Origin: Sphingomonas sp. PP-CC-1A-547
GTDB lineage: Bacteria; Pseudomonadota; Alphaproteobacteria; Sphingomonadales; Sphingomonadaceae
Assembly (NCBI RefSeq): GCF_003610375.1
Contig: NZ_RAPZ01000010.1
Coordinates: forward strand, 470,161 to 534,160
DNA length: 64,000 bases
Reading direction: 5' to 3'
The notes under the pieces are model-generated. The model had not been told where the DNA came from, searched no databases, and worked only from the letters and a program-made list of their open reading frames with translations. The translations under genes and the position numbers were made by a program. Below are positions 8,455-17,500 of this stretch, in pieces (the stretch's first letter is position 1; the number at the start of each line of letters is the position of its first letter).

Positions 8455-9885
8455 ATGACCCGTATCCCCCTGACACTGTATAACAGCCTCTCGCGCCAGC
8501 TCGAGACCTTTCAGCCGATCGATCCGACCGATGTCGGGCTCTACACCTGCGGGCCGACCGTCTATAATTACCAGCATATCGGCAACATGCGCGCTTTCCT
8601 GTTCGCGGATACGCTAGGTCGCGTGCTGCGGTGGAAGGGCTGGCCGACGACCCACATCATCAACATCACCGATGTCGGCCACCTGACCTCCGACGCCGAT
8701 GTCGGTGACGACAAGATGGAGAAGGCCGCCGCCGCACAAGGACGCTCGATCTGGGAGATCGCGGCCTATTATACCGACGTGTTCAAACGCGACGTCGCGC
8801 GCCTCAACATCGTGCCGCCGGCCCGCTGGGCGGTCGCGACGGATCACATCGCCGAGATGATCGCGTTCGCCGAGCAGATCGCGCCGAAGCATTGCTACAC
8901 ACTCGACAGCGGGCTGTATTTCGACGTGACGACCGTCCCGGACTATGGTCGCCTCGCACGGGCTGCGACCGATGATGTCGAAAGTCGGATCGAGCCGGTC
9001 GCCGGCAAGCGCAACCCACAGGACTTCGCGATCTGGCGTACGTCCACGCCCGGCGAGAACCGCCAGATGGAATGGGATTCGCCTTGGGGTCGCGGGGCGC
9101 CAGGTTGGCATCTCGAATGCTCGGTGATGAGCAAGCATTACCTCGGCGCGCATTTCGACATCCACACCGGCGGGATCGACCACCGCGAGATCCACCATCC
9201 CAACGAGATCGCGCAAAACCAGGCGCACTGCGATTGCGCGGATACCGGCGCAAGCGTCTGGATGCACAACAACTTCCTCGTCGAGCGCGCGGGCAAGATG
9301 TCGAAGTCGACCGGCCAGTTCACGACGATGCAGACGATCGTCGACCGCGGCTTCCACCCCCTCGCCTACCGGTTGATGTGCCTCCAGGCGCATTATCGGA
9401 GCGAGCTGGAATTCTCTTGGGAGAATCTGGCCGCGGCGGCGATCCGCCTGAAGCGCATGGTGCAAGCGGTCGAGACGTTGCGCGCTCGCGAGCCCGGCGG
9501 CCCATCGGGTAGCGCGCATGCCTATGCCGACCGACTGGAGGAGGCGGTCTCGGACGATCTCGCCACGCCGCGCGCGCTGCCGATTCTCGACGAACTGCTC
9601 GCGGACAAACGGGTCGCGCCTGCGGACCGTGTCGCTGCGCTGGACGATTTCGACGCGGTACTCGGGCTGGACCTGGCGACGATCAGCCGCGAGGACCTGC
9701 GGATCCGGCCGATCACGGCGACGATCGACGAGGATGCGATCACCGCACGGCTGGCGGATCGCCGCGATGCGCGCGCTGCGAAGGACTTCGGGCGATCGGA
9801 TGCGATCCGCGACGAACTCGCCGCCGCGGGTGTCGAGGTGATGGATGGCGATTCGCTAGGTTGGGACTGGAAGATCGCGCTCTAA
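8455..9885 (+). CDS. cysS: Cysteine--tRNA ligase
   Basis: Cytoplasmic class I aminoacyl-tRNA synthetase that charges tRNA-Cys. The 476 residues match the family. The zinc-binding cysteine in LYTCGPTVYN is near residue 27. The HIGH-type signature is HIGNMRAF. GWHLECSVM and GGIDHREIHHPNE give the other zinc and active-site residues, and KMSKSTGQF is the KMSKS loop near residue 280. The C-terminal part holds the DALR-like helical domain and ends with VEVMDGDSLGWDWKI, typical of CysRS. Expressed alone, downstream of the divergent rpsU promoter region. Confidence 0.97.
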   Translation: MTRIPLTLYNSLSRQLETFQPIDPTDVGLYTCGPTVYNYQHIGNMRAFLFADTLGRVLRWKGWPTTHIINITDVGHLTSDADVGDDKMEKAAAAQGRSIWEIAAYYTDVFKRDVARLNIVPPARWAVATDHIAEMIAFAEQIAPKHCYTLDSGLYFDVTTVPDYGRLARAATDDVESRIEPVAGKRNPQDFAIWRTSTPGENRQMEWDSPWGRGAPGWHLECSVMSKHYLGAHFDIHTGGIDHREIHHPNEIAQNQAHCDCADTGASVWMHNNFLVERAGKMSKSTGQFTTMQTIVDRGFHPLAYRLMCLQAHYRSELEFSWENLAAAAIRLKRMVQAVETLRAREPGGPSGSAHAYADRLEEAVSDDLATPRALPILDELLADKRVAPADRVAALDDFDAVLGLDLATISREDLRIRPITATIDEDAITARLADRRDARAAKDFGRSDAIRDELAAAGVEVMDGDSLGWDWKIAL

Positions 9886-10021
9886 CCACGTTTCTTGAAG
9901 CGCCCGCTTCACCGTGCGCCAGAGCAACTCCGCATTGCTTCTTCATCCAAAGCTTGTTCGACGGCTATTGCCCCGAAGAAAGGATGCGGCCGCGTTCGAA
10001 CGACAGTCTGTCCGTTCTTGT

Positions 10022-10069
10022 TCTCCCGCGAAGGCGGGAGCCCAGCCTGGGTCCCCGCCTTCGCGGGGA
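10022..10069. repeat. Short palindromic repeat, family C copy 1
   Basis: Inverted repeat of about 23 bases with arms CTCCCGCGAAGGCGGGAGCC and its imperfect complement around a CAGCCTGGG centre. The same arms recur at 38837-38931 with a longer centre. Extragenic, between cysS and the dehydrogenase gene. Similar dispersed palindromes are common in sphingomonad and Caulobacter-like genomes. Confidence 0.8.
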
Positions 10070-10234
10070 AACACGCTACTTGGTCTCCAGAGGATAAGGG
10101 CGGACTGGTTCTGGGGCTCGCCGCTTAACAGATCGCAGGTGTTCGAGTGAGCGGCACCGTGAATGCCGGAACAGGTCCGGTATGACGAAAGCGGGTTGAC
10201 TTGACATGCCTCGCGGTACGCCGATGTTCTCCGG

Positions 10235-11173
10235 ATGAAAGCCGTTCTCCCAGCCGCCGCTCGCCCGCTCCTCGAACCGCATTTGCCTGGGGACCTAGAC
10301 GTCGCCTGGTTCGCCAAGCCGGACGAAGCCAACGCGATGATCGCAGATGCGGATATCGCCTGGGTGGACATGCAGCCGACCGAACTCGTCGCCGACGCGA
10401 TCCGCCATGCCGGGCCAAACCTCAAATGGGTCTCGACGATCTATGCCGGGCTCGACGCGTTCCCGCTCGACACTCTGCAGGAGAACGCCGTTACTTTGAC
10501 CAATGGTGCCGGCATCAACGCCGTCGCGGTCGCTGAATATGCGGTGATGGCGGTGCTCGTCGCCGCCAAGCGCTTCGATACCGTCGTCCGCGCGCAGGAC
10601 CGTCATGAGTGGTTGAAGGACGCGCCCGGCAAGATCGAACTCGCCGGAACCAAGGCACTTGTCATTGGCTATGGCACGATCGGCAAGATGATCGGCGACC
10701 GATTGACCGCGTTCGGGGTCGAGGTCACCGGCGTAACGCGTACCGGCCGCGATGGCACAGTCACGCCCGACGCTTGGCGGGATCGGCTCGATGCGTTCGA
10801 CTGGGTAATCCTCGCCGCGCCCTCGACCAACGCGACGCACGCGATGATCGGTCGCGAAGAGTTACACCGGATGAGGCCGTCCGCCTGGCTGATCAACATC
10901 GCGCGCGGCGACATGATCGACGACGATGCGCTGATCGCGGCACTGACCGACGGGACGATTGCCGGGGCCGTGCTCGATCCGACCAGCCCGGAGCCCCTGC
11001 CCGCGGATCATCCGCTTTGGTCGACGCCTAACGCGATCGTCACGATGCACCTGTCGGGCCGTAGCCAGACGACGATGTTCGCTCGCGGGGCGACACTATT
11101 CCTCGACAACCTCGCGGCGTTCCTTGCCGACTGCCCGATGAAAAACGTCGCCGATCTCGACGCGGGTTACTGA
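10235..11173 (+). CDS. D-2-hydroxyacid dehydrogenase (NAD-dependent)
   Basis: Cytoplasmic oxidoreductase that reduces a 2-oxoacid to the D-hydroxyacid or the reverse. It has 312 residues. The nucleotide-binding motif GYGTIGKMIG is near residue 148. The catalytic Arg is in NIARGDMID (near 227), the Glu in SPEPLPADHPLW (near 258) and the His in VTMHLSGRS (near 274), so the triad is complete. The substrate-binding N-terminal half is divergent, so glyoxylate, hydroxypyruvate and phenylpyruvate are all possible substrates. It overlaps the small minus-strand gene that follows by 7 bp. No clear Shine-Dalgarno is visible at 10235. Confidence 0.85.
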   Translation: MKAVLPAAARPLLEPHLPGDLDVAWFAKPDEANAMIADADIAWVDMQPTELVADAIRHAGPNLKWVSTIYAGLDAFPLDTLQENAVTLTNGAGINAVAVAEYAVMAVLVAAKRFDTVVRAQDRHEWLKDAPGKIELAGTKALVIGYGTIGKMIGDRLTAFGVEVTGVTRTGRDGTVTPDAWRDRLDAFDWVILAAPSTNATHAMIGREELHRMRPSAWLINIARGDMIDDDALIAALTDGTIAGAVLDPTSPEPLPADHPLWSTPNAIVTMHLSGRSQTTMFARGATLFLDNLAAFLADCPMKNVADLDAGY

Positions 11174-11379
11174 CCGGTCTGCGTCGTGGCTGAGCGGGAG
11201 CTACGATTGTAGCTTTTGATTCCACGGCGACGAAGTTTGTCGGCACGGCGGCGACGCGAGTACATGATCAGGATCGGTACGCCGACCAAGATGCCCCCGC
11301 CGATAATCGAAAGCGCGATGATGATACGCATTGGCATGTCCATGTGGGGACCATGCCGATTGGACAGCGAAGACGCCAT
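11167..11379 (-). CDS. Small single-helix membrane protein, unknown
   Basis: Not recognised. From the ATG at 11379 the product is 70 residues; an alternative ATG at 11343 gives 58 (MDMPMRIIIALSIIGGGILV). One hydrophobic helix near residues 17-37 is followed by RRRRADKLRRRG, a strongly basic stretch that would keep the C-terminus in the cytoplasm. No Shine-Dalgarno decides the start. It lies between a convergent dehydrogenase gene and the divergent DAHP synthase gene. The membrane pattern makes chance coding less likely, but reality is not proven. Confidence 0.5.
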   Translation of the reverse strand: MASSLSNRHGPHMDMPMRIIIALSIIGGGILVGVPILIMYSRRRRADKLRRRGIKSYNRSSRSATTQTGQ

Positions 11380-11535
11380 ATATTTTTTAATCCACGATGA
11401 ATGGATTTAGCGCTCACATCCGGTCGAACCGACCTGCGCAGCATTTCGCCGCTGCCGGCCAAGCTTTACTTCGTTGCGCAAAAAGGCGTTTTCGCGCATT
11501 GCCATCGTCACAATTCACCAATCGGACGACATGAT

Positions 11536-12909
11536 ATGGCCGCGAACTGGGCCCCCGACAGCTGGACGCGTCACGAAGCACGGCAGCTCCCCACCTATCC
11601 CGACGCCGCAGCGCTGACCGCCGCGACCGATCAGCTGGCCACGTTCCCGCCGCTCGTCTTCGCCGGTGAAGCCCGTAACCTGACCGCGTCGCTCGCTGAA
11701 GTCGCCGCCGGCAAGGCGTTCCTGCTGCAGGGCGGCGACTGCGCCGAGTCCTTTGCCGAGCATAGCGCGAACAACATCCGCGACACGTTTCGCGTCATCC
11801 TGCAGATGGCGGTCGTGCTCACCTTCGCGTCGAAGCTCCCGGTCGTGAAGCTCGGTCGCATGGCGGGGCAGTTCGCCAAGCCGCGCTCGACCGATACCGA
11901 GACGATCGGCGGCGTCGAGCTGCCGTCGTACCGCGGCGACAACGTCAACGACATCGCGTTTACCGCCGAATCGCGCGCGCCCGATCCCCAGCGGATGATC
12001 CGCGCCTATTCGCAGTCGGCCGCCACGCTCAACCTGCTCCGTGCGTTCGCGCAAGGTGGTTATGCGAACCTCCATCAGGTCCATCGCTGGACGCACGACT
12101 TCATGGGCCGCAGCCCCTGGTCGAAAAAATACGCCGAGACCGCGGACCGGATCGGCGAAGCGCTCGAGTTCATGGCGGCCTGCGGAATCGATCCCGAGAC
12201 CGTGCCGCAGCTTGCGCAGACGCATTTCTACACCAGTCACGAGGCACTGCTGCTCCAGTACGAGCAGGCGCTGACCCGGCAGGATTCGCTGACCGGCGAC
12301 TGGTACGACACCAGCGCGCATTTCCTGTGGATCGGCGATCGCACGCGCTTCGAGGGCTCGAGCCATGTCGAGTACCTCCGCGGCATCGGTAACCCGATCG
12401 GTATCAAGTGCGGCCCGAGCCTCGAGCCCGACGCGCTGCTGCGGATGCTCGACACGCTCAACCCCGGGCGCGTACCCGGCCGGATGACGCTGATCACGCG
12501 CTATGGCTATGACAAGATCGAGGCGAACCTGCCCCGACTGGTCCGTGCCGTCACGCGTGAGGGCCACCCGGTGGTGTGGAGCTGCGACCCGATGCACGGC
12601 AACGTCGTCAAGGCCGCCAACGGCTACAAGACGCGGCCGTTCGATCGCATTCTCGCCGAAGTCCGCGGCTTCTTCGCGGTCCACCGCGCGGAAGGCACGC
12701 ACGCCGGCGGTATCCACGCCGAGATGACCGGTCAGAACGTGACCGAGTGCACCGGCGGCGCGGTCGACGTGACCGAGCAGTCGCTGGCGGATCGCTATCA
12801 CACCCACTGCGATCCGCGCCTCAACGCCAGCCAAAGTCTGGAGCTTGCCTTTCTACTGGCGGAGATGCTCAACGAGGAAATGGCCGAGCGCAAGAAGGTC
12901 GCCGCCTGA
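11536..12909 (+). CDS. Class II 3-deoxy-7-phosphoheptulonate (DAHP) synthase
   Basis: First step of the shikimate pathway: phosphoenolpyruvate plus erythrose-4-phosphate to DAHP. The start was set at the ATG at 11536 ([20 protein letters not shown]); the frame runs further upstream, but those residues are not typical of the family. The product is 457 residues, the plant-type (AroA-II) length. Motifs: [11 protein letters not shown] near residue 65, [14 protein letters not shown] with catalytic Lys and Arg near 105, [10 protein letters not shown] near 230, [10 protein letters not shown] near 288, and WSCDPMHGN and [13 protein letters not shown] in the C-terminal third. A hairpin and then tRNA-Glu follow. 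No leader peptide was seen, so regulation is probably allosteric. Confidence 0.95.
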   Translation: MAANWAPDSWTRHEARQLPTYPDAAALTAATDQLATFPPLVFAGEARNLTASLAEVAAGKAFLLQGGDCAESFAEHSANNIRDTFRVILQMAVVLTFASKLPVVKLGRMAGQFAKPRSTDTETIGGVELPSYRGDNVNDIAFTAESRAPDPQRMIRAYSQSAATLNLLRAFAQGGYANLHQVHRWTHDFMGRSPWSKKYAETADRIGEALEFMAACGIDPETVPQLAQTHFYTSHEALLLQYEQALTRQDSLTGDWYDTSAHFLWIGDRTRFEGSSHVEYLRGIGNPIGIKCGPSLEPDALLRMLDTLNPGRVPGRMTLITRYGYDKIEANLPRLVRAVTREGHPVVWSCDPMHGNVVKAANGYKTRPFDRILAEVRGFFAVHRAEGTHAGGIHAEMTGQNVTECTGGAVDVTEQSLADRYHTHCDPRLNASQSLELAFLLAEMLNEEMAERKKVAA

Positions 12910-12920
12910 GAAAAATGCTG

Positions 12921-12959
12921 CGGGCGTTCAAGAATGTTCGGCAACTGTCTTGACGCCCG
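12921..12959 (+). terminator. Hairpin after DAHP synthase, possible terminator
   Basis: CGGGCGTTCAAGA pairs with TCTTGACGCCCG with one bulged base and a 14-base loop. There is no T-run after it, so it could stop transcription only weakly or protect the 3' end. Confidence 0.45.
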
Positions 12960-12993
12960 CCACCCCATTCCGTAGACGCCCGCTTCTGCTAAC

Positions 12994-13068
12994 GGCCCCT
13001 TCGTCTAGCGGTTAGGACGACGCCCTCTCACGGCGTAAGCACGAGTTCGATTCTCGTAGGGGTCACCA
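12994..13068 (+). tRNA. tRNA-Glu (anticodon CTC)
   Basis: Seventy-five bases form a full cloverleaf. The acceptor is GGCCCCT with AGGGGTC, discriminator A and encoded CCA. The D-arm contains TCTAGCGGTTAGGA, the anticodon stem is ACGCC/GGCGT with loop CTCTCAC (CTC, reading GAG), and the T-arm is ACGAG TTCGATT CTCGT. The sequence closely follows bacterial tRNA-Glu. Confidence 0.96.
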
Positions 13069-13080
13069 GCTACTGCTTCC

Positions 13081-13338
13081 TTGGCGGAAGCGTACAGCCA
13101 ACCTCGCAATCCGCGCGCAGCAGGGTTTTTTCCTTTGCCGTCGATTGTTGCCGACGCGTATTTCAAAACGAAACGCTTTCGTGTCGAGTGGGAAACCGAT
13201 CGATCGATGGCCCGCGTCTCAACGCTGCAACAGTCCAGACCGGTCGCCTGCGCCATCATCGAACGCTTCACCGCCGCGGTGATCAAGCGCAAAGTCGGAC
13301 CCGCGCGGCTCGTCATTCAAGGCATGGCAGACGGCTAA
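13081..13338 (+). CDS. Short hypothetical frame after tRNA-Glu
   Basis: Eighty-five residues from a TTG, unrecognised. No good Shine-Dalgarno precedes it; an internal ATG at 13207 would give about 43 residues. The C-terminal part (ERFTAAVIKRKVGPARLVI) looks protein-like, but there is no known motif. A perfect 12-bp hairpin follows the stop after 12 bases. It may be a degenerate remnant of an element integrated next to the tRNA; that is inference only. Confidence 0.25.
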   Translation: MAEAYSQPRNPRAAGFFPLPSIVADAYFKTKRFRVEWETDRSMARVSTLQQSRPVACAIIERFTAAVIKRKVGPARLVIQGMADG

Positions 13339-13350
13339 GCAACGCTGAAC

Positions 13351-13380
13351 CGGATCGATGCCGCGGCAGGCATCGATCCG
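13351..13380. repeat. Perfect 12-bp inverted repeat
   Basis: CGGATCGATGCC and GGCATCGATCCG with loop GCGGCA. It lacks a T-run on either strand, so it is not a classical terminator. The 66 bases to the yghU-like stop hold nothing else. Confidence 0.7.
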
Positions 13381-13446
13381 AGTCGCTCTGATTGCGTCGC
13401 GAAGGCGATGACCGGGTAACGACCGCTCAGCGCCTTGAGTGAAACG

Positions 13447-14340
13447 TCACCTCGCCGCGCTATCCGTCGCTGCGGCGTCAATCTTGTCCTGCGTCCGCGT
13501 ATCGAAATCGCCAGCGTCGTGGCGCTCGGGGAGCTGACTAGAAGGATCACCCATCACGCGGTTGACCATCCGCCCTCGCGCCACTGCGGGCCGCGCGGCG
13601 ATCAGGTCGGTCCAGCGCAGGACGTTCTTGTAGTCGTTTACCTGAAGGAACTCCGCGGCCTCGTAGACCAGTCCCTTCACCAGAGCACCGTACCAAGGCC
13701 ACACCGCCATGTCGGCGATCGAATACTCGTCGCCGCCGACATACTCGCTTTCGCCCAGGCGTCGGTCGAGAACGTCGAGTTGCCGCTTCACCTCCATCGC
13801 GAAGCGGTCGATCGCATATTCAATCTTAACCGGCGCATACGCGTAGAAATGCCCGAACCCGCCGCCAAGCATCGGCCCCGCCCCCATCTGCCAGAACAGC
13901 CACGAGAGCACCTCGGCACGCTTGGCGCCATCGGTGGGCAGGAACGCACCGAACTTATCGGCGAGATAGACCAGGATCGAGCCAGACTCGAAGACCCGGA
14001 TCGGGCTTTCACCACTGCGATCGACCAGCGCCGGAATCTTCGAATTCGGGTTGGCCTCGACGAAGCCGCTGCCGAACTGGTCGCCGTCCATGATCTTGAT
14101 CAGCCAGGCGTCATATTCGGCACCCGTGTGACCAGCAGCGAGAAGCTCCTCGAGCATCACCGTCACCTTCACCCCGTTGGGCGTCGCCAGCGAATAGAGC
14201 TGCAGCGGATGCTTGCCCACCGGCAGATCCTTGTCATGCGTAGCGCCGGCGATCGGGCGGTTGATGCTGGCGAACCGGCCTCCGCTCTCCTTGTTCCAAG
14301 TCCAGATTTTCGGCGGCGTGTAATTGGCGGTCTCGGTCAT
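13447..14340 (-). CDS. yghU: Glutathione-dependent disulfide-bond oxidoreductase, YghU-like
   Basis: Glutathione transferase-fold thiol:disulfide enzyme, cytoplasmic. The ATG at 14340 follows a GGAG (MTETANYTPPKIWTWNKE), giving 297 residues; the longer frame to 14541 includes an unconserved leader. The family signature FASINRPIAGATHDKDLPVG is near residues 23-42, and LYSLATPNGVKVTVMLEEL starts the thioredoxin-like domain. FESGSILVYLADKFG is the glutathione contact region, and IADMAVWPWYG lies in the helical domain. These match Nu-class GST (YghU/YfcG), which act with two glutathiones. Confidence 0.92.
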   Translation of the reverse strand: MTETANYTPPKIWTWNKESGGRFASINRPIAGATHDKDLPVGKHPLQLYSLATPNGVKVTVMLEELLAAGHTGAEYDAWLIKIMDGDQFGSGFVEANPNSKIPALVDRSGESPIRVFESGSILVYLADKFGAFLPTDGAKRAEVLSWLFWQMGAGPMLGGGFGHFYAYAPVKIEYAIDRFAMEVKRQLDVLDRRLGESEYVGGDEYSIADMAVWPWYGALVKGLVYEAAEFLQVNDYKNVLRWTDLIAARPAVARGRMVNRVMGDPSSQLPERHDAGDFDTRTQDKIDAAATDSAAR

Positions 14341-14450
14341 TAGGATTCTCCGCGTGGGGTTATTCCTTGTCGGCGCCGTGAGCCGTTGCGGAATGTGACG
14401 CAAGCGCGGAGTACATTTGGTGAGCTGGTTTGCACGTGATCCGACGTGCG

Positions 14451-14479
14451 CCGCAGTGCCGCAGTGCCGCAGTGCCGCC
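14451..14479. repeat. Short tandem repeat, 8-bp unit CCGCAGTG
   Basis: Three exact copies of CCGCAGTG plus a partial fourth. It lies between the yghU-like gene and the TonB-dependent receptor terminator. A copy-number change would be selectively neutral here unless a promoter overlaps. Confidence 0.8.
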
Positions 14480-14511
14480 ACCACATCGCCATGGCGCCGC
14501 TGACGCAACAA

Positions 14512-14539
14512 GGGGCGCCCCGTACGACCGGGACGCCCC
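14512..14539 (-). terminator. Possible terminator of the TonB-dependent receptor gene
   Basis: GGGGCG-CCCCG pairs with CGGG-CGCCCC, 11 bp with one mismatch. On the minus strand it lies about 45 bases after the receptor stop and is followed by CTTGTTG, a weak T-rich tail. Confidence 0.45.
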
Positions 14540-14584
14540 AAGAGATTAAATCAAGCCAACCAGACCAGCCGGCCGGTTATCGCC

Positions 14585-17500
14585 TTACTTGATCGCGACG
14601 CGGATCGAGAAGGTGAAGCGGCGATCGTTGATGAACCAGTTGCGTGGCCGGGTCAGCAGGTCGTCGTTGATGACGTACGACGTCCGCGTCACCGAGTTCG
14701 TCAGGTTCACGCCCTGGAAGCCCATCCGCACCGCCGGCGTGATCGCATAGAAGACCGACGCATCGAGCTGCCCGTACGACTCTGCATAGACCGGCGCGAA
14801 CGGCGTGATCACATCGCGGATCGTCAACAGGTTCCGTGACCGCCAGTTATACGCGGCGCGCAGTTCCAGGCCATTGCGCTGATAGAACGGCCCGATATTG
14901 AACTGGTACTTCGACAACCCCTGCAACGGCAGCTTCCCGGTATCGACGGAGGAGATGATCCCCGCCGTTACGTTCGGATCGTTCGGGTCCAGCTGTTGCT
15001 GCGACACACCCGTCGAATGCACATAGGTGAAGTTCGCCGAGAGCCCGAGCCCGCCTAGCACCGACGGCAGGAAACCATAGGTCTGCTGGTACCCGACCTC
15101 GAACCCGCGAACCTTGCCCGTATCCGCCGAGTTCAGCGGCGTCGTGACGATGGCATCGAACGTCGAGCCATTGTTGGTGAACGACAGGCGCTGCGTCCCG
15201 ACCGACTGTACGCCGTACAGGTTCTTCGCGAACGCCGAGAAGGTCAGCTGACCTACGCTCGAGAAATACCATTCCGCGGTCAGATCGTAATTGTCGGCGC
15301 GGACCGGCTTGAGGTTCGGGTTGCCGACGTCGAAGATCGCCACCGGTCCGCCGTTGAACAGGATCGTCTGGTCGCTGGTCGTCAGCCCGATATTGTAGAA
15401 CGACCGGGTCTGCCCGAAATCGGGCGGTGCGACGCTTTTGTTGAACGCCGCGCGGAACTGCAGGCCACCCCCTACCGCCAGCTTCACGTTGAAGCTCGGC
15501 AGGAAGTAGTCGTAGGTCAGCTTGGTGTTGTTCGGCACAAGATTGCCGTTCTGGAACGCCACTGCCGCTGCGCGGGTCGCGTCCGGCAACGCACAGAACC
15601 GCGAGATTGCAGTGCCGTTGGCGGGTGGAACGCAACTGAACGACTGGTTCGGGAACGAGAAGAAGCCCGACGAGATACGCCGTGTCTTGGTGTAGCGCAC
15701 GCCGACATTGCCGCTCAGATTCCACCCGTTCGACAAATCGTTGCCGAAGCGGACTGCGAGATAGGCGGCGTTGTTACGCTCGCTGACCGGATTGACCTCG
15801 CCCGGACGGAACGGCGTCCCAGCAATCACGCCCGAACGCTGCGCCAGCGGCACCCAGCCATCCGCGCCCGAATTGGTCGATGTGAAATTACGCCATTCGT
15901 GCGCGATCTGGCTGATCTGCTGGACCGCGGCACCATAATCCTGAAGCTGGCTGCCCGGATAGAATACACGGCCACCGTTGGACGCGTCATTGGCCTGCCC
16001 ACGGAAGAAATTGTCGTAGGTGAAGGCCTGTTGCGGCCCCGGCGCGCCCGCGTCGCGGGTCGTCGGATTGCCATCGATCGGGCGGTCGAACCATACCGGT
16101 CCGCCGGTCGACCCCGGTGCGGTCATGCTGCCATCGCCGCCGCCCCAGATCTCGCTCAACACGCCCCAGTTATACGCGGTCGACCGCGCTTCGTTCTGGC
16201 GATCGGAGAAGCGATAGCCGGCGCGGATCGACGTCAGCCAGCTTTCCTCCGGGAACGAATAGTCCAGATCGATACGCGCGGCGTCTTCGTTGCCCTTGCT
16301 GTCCTCGATATGGTCCATCGCCGACCGGTAGAAGCTGTTATACGGGTCCGCGTAGCTCGGATGCGCCGCATTCTGGTAGTTGTTGGCGCCATTGGTAACG
16401 GGAATGAAGTTCACATAGGCCGGGTCGCTGCCGTTCAATCGGATGTCGGCATTCTGGTAGGTCGTCCCCCAGACGGTGAGATCGGTAACGTTTACCTTCG
16501 ACCAGACGTGCTGGTAATCGACGGTCACGCCCAGACGCGTCATCGGCTGCCACTTGAAGTTGAAGCTGGCATCGTTGGTGATGTAACGTGCCGTGTTGCC
16601 GCGCGCGATGTTGTTGCTCTGCAAGCCATTGGTCGGCGTACGCATGTCGCTACCCTGATCGGCGCGATAGCCGTTCGGACCGGTGATGAGACCGCTGGTG
16701 AACGCATTGTCGTCGTCATACGCGAAGCTCGTGCCGGGGAATGGCTGGGAGTCCCCCGCGGTCAAAACGTTGTCGGTAGCGACTTCGATCGAGTTCTCGG
16801 TCCAGGCCTCGCGCGAATCCGCGCGCAAGAACTGCGCGGTCGCGGTCATCTTCTCGTCGTTGCTCCGCCACTGACCAGCCGCCGAGTACCCGTAGCGCGT
16901 ACGGTTGAATTCCTGGCTGCGGATCGCCGCACCGCGCGGCACGTACACGGTCGTCCCGACGTTCGGAAGGTTGTTGGCGCCGAGCGGCTGTAGCAGGTCG
17001 CCCCCGCTCGTGAGTACCCGTTCGCCCCAGTTCGAGATCTGGACACTGTCCGCGCGTGAGCGAACCTGCGAGCGCACGAAGCTGCCGAGCAGGCCGAACT
17101 GGCCGATGCCGGTGTGCCAGCGATCGCTGGCGAGGACCGAAACGGTCGGCGACGACTTCCTGACGAAATCTCCGTAGTTGTTCTCCAGCGTGCCGCCCAG
17201 CGAAAGCCCGGTGGAATCGAACGGCAGGCGAGTCCGCAAATTGACCGTACCGGCAATGCCCCCTTCGATCATGTCGGCCGACGGGCTCTTGAACACATCG
17301 ACGCCGCCCAGCAATTCCGACGGGACGTCGGCGAACGACAGGCCACGACCGTTGTTCGCACTGAACGAATCGCGGCCGTTGATCTCGGAGCGCGTGTAGG
17401 TGAGACCGCGAACGACGACACCCGACCCTTCCGTCGAGAAGTGGTCCGGATCGACGCCAGCGGAGAAGTGGCTGATCGACACGCCCGGAACGCGCTGCAA

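Noticed and set aside
13005..13316. 103-codon minus-strand frame crossing tRNA-Glu
   Set aside because: It is antisense to the tRNA; the YENRTRAYAVRGRRPNR-type peptide is the usual artefact of translating a tRNA backwards.
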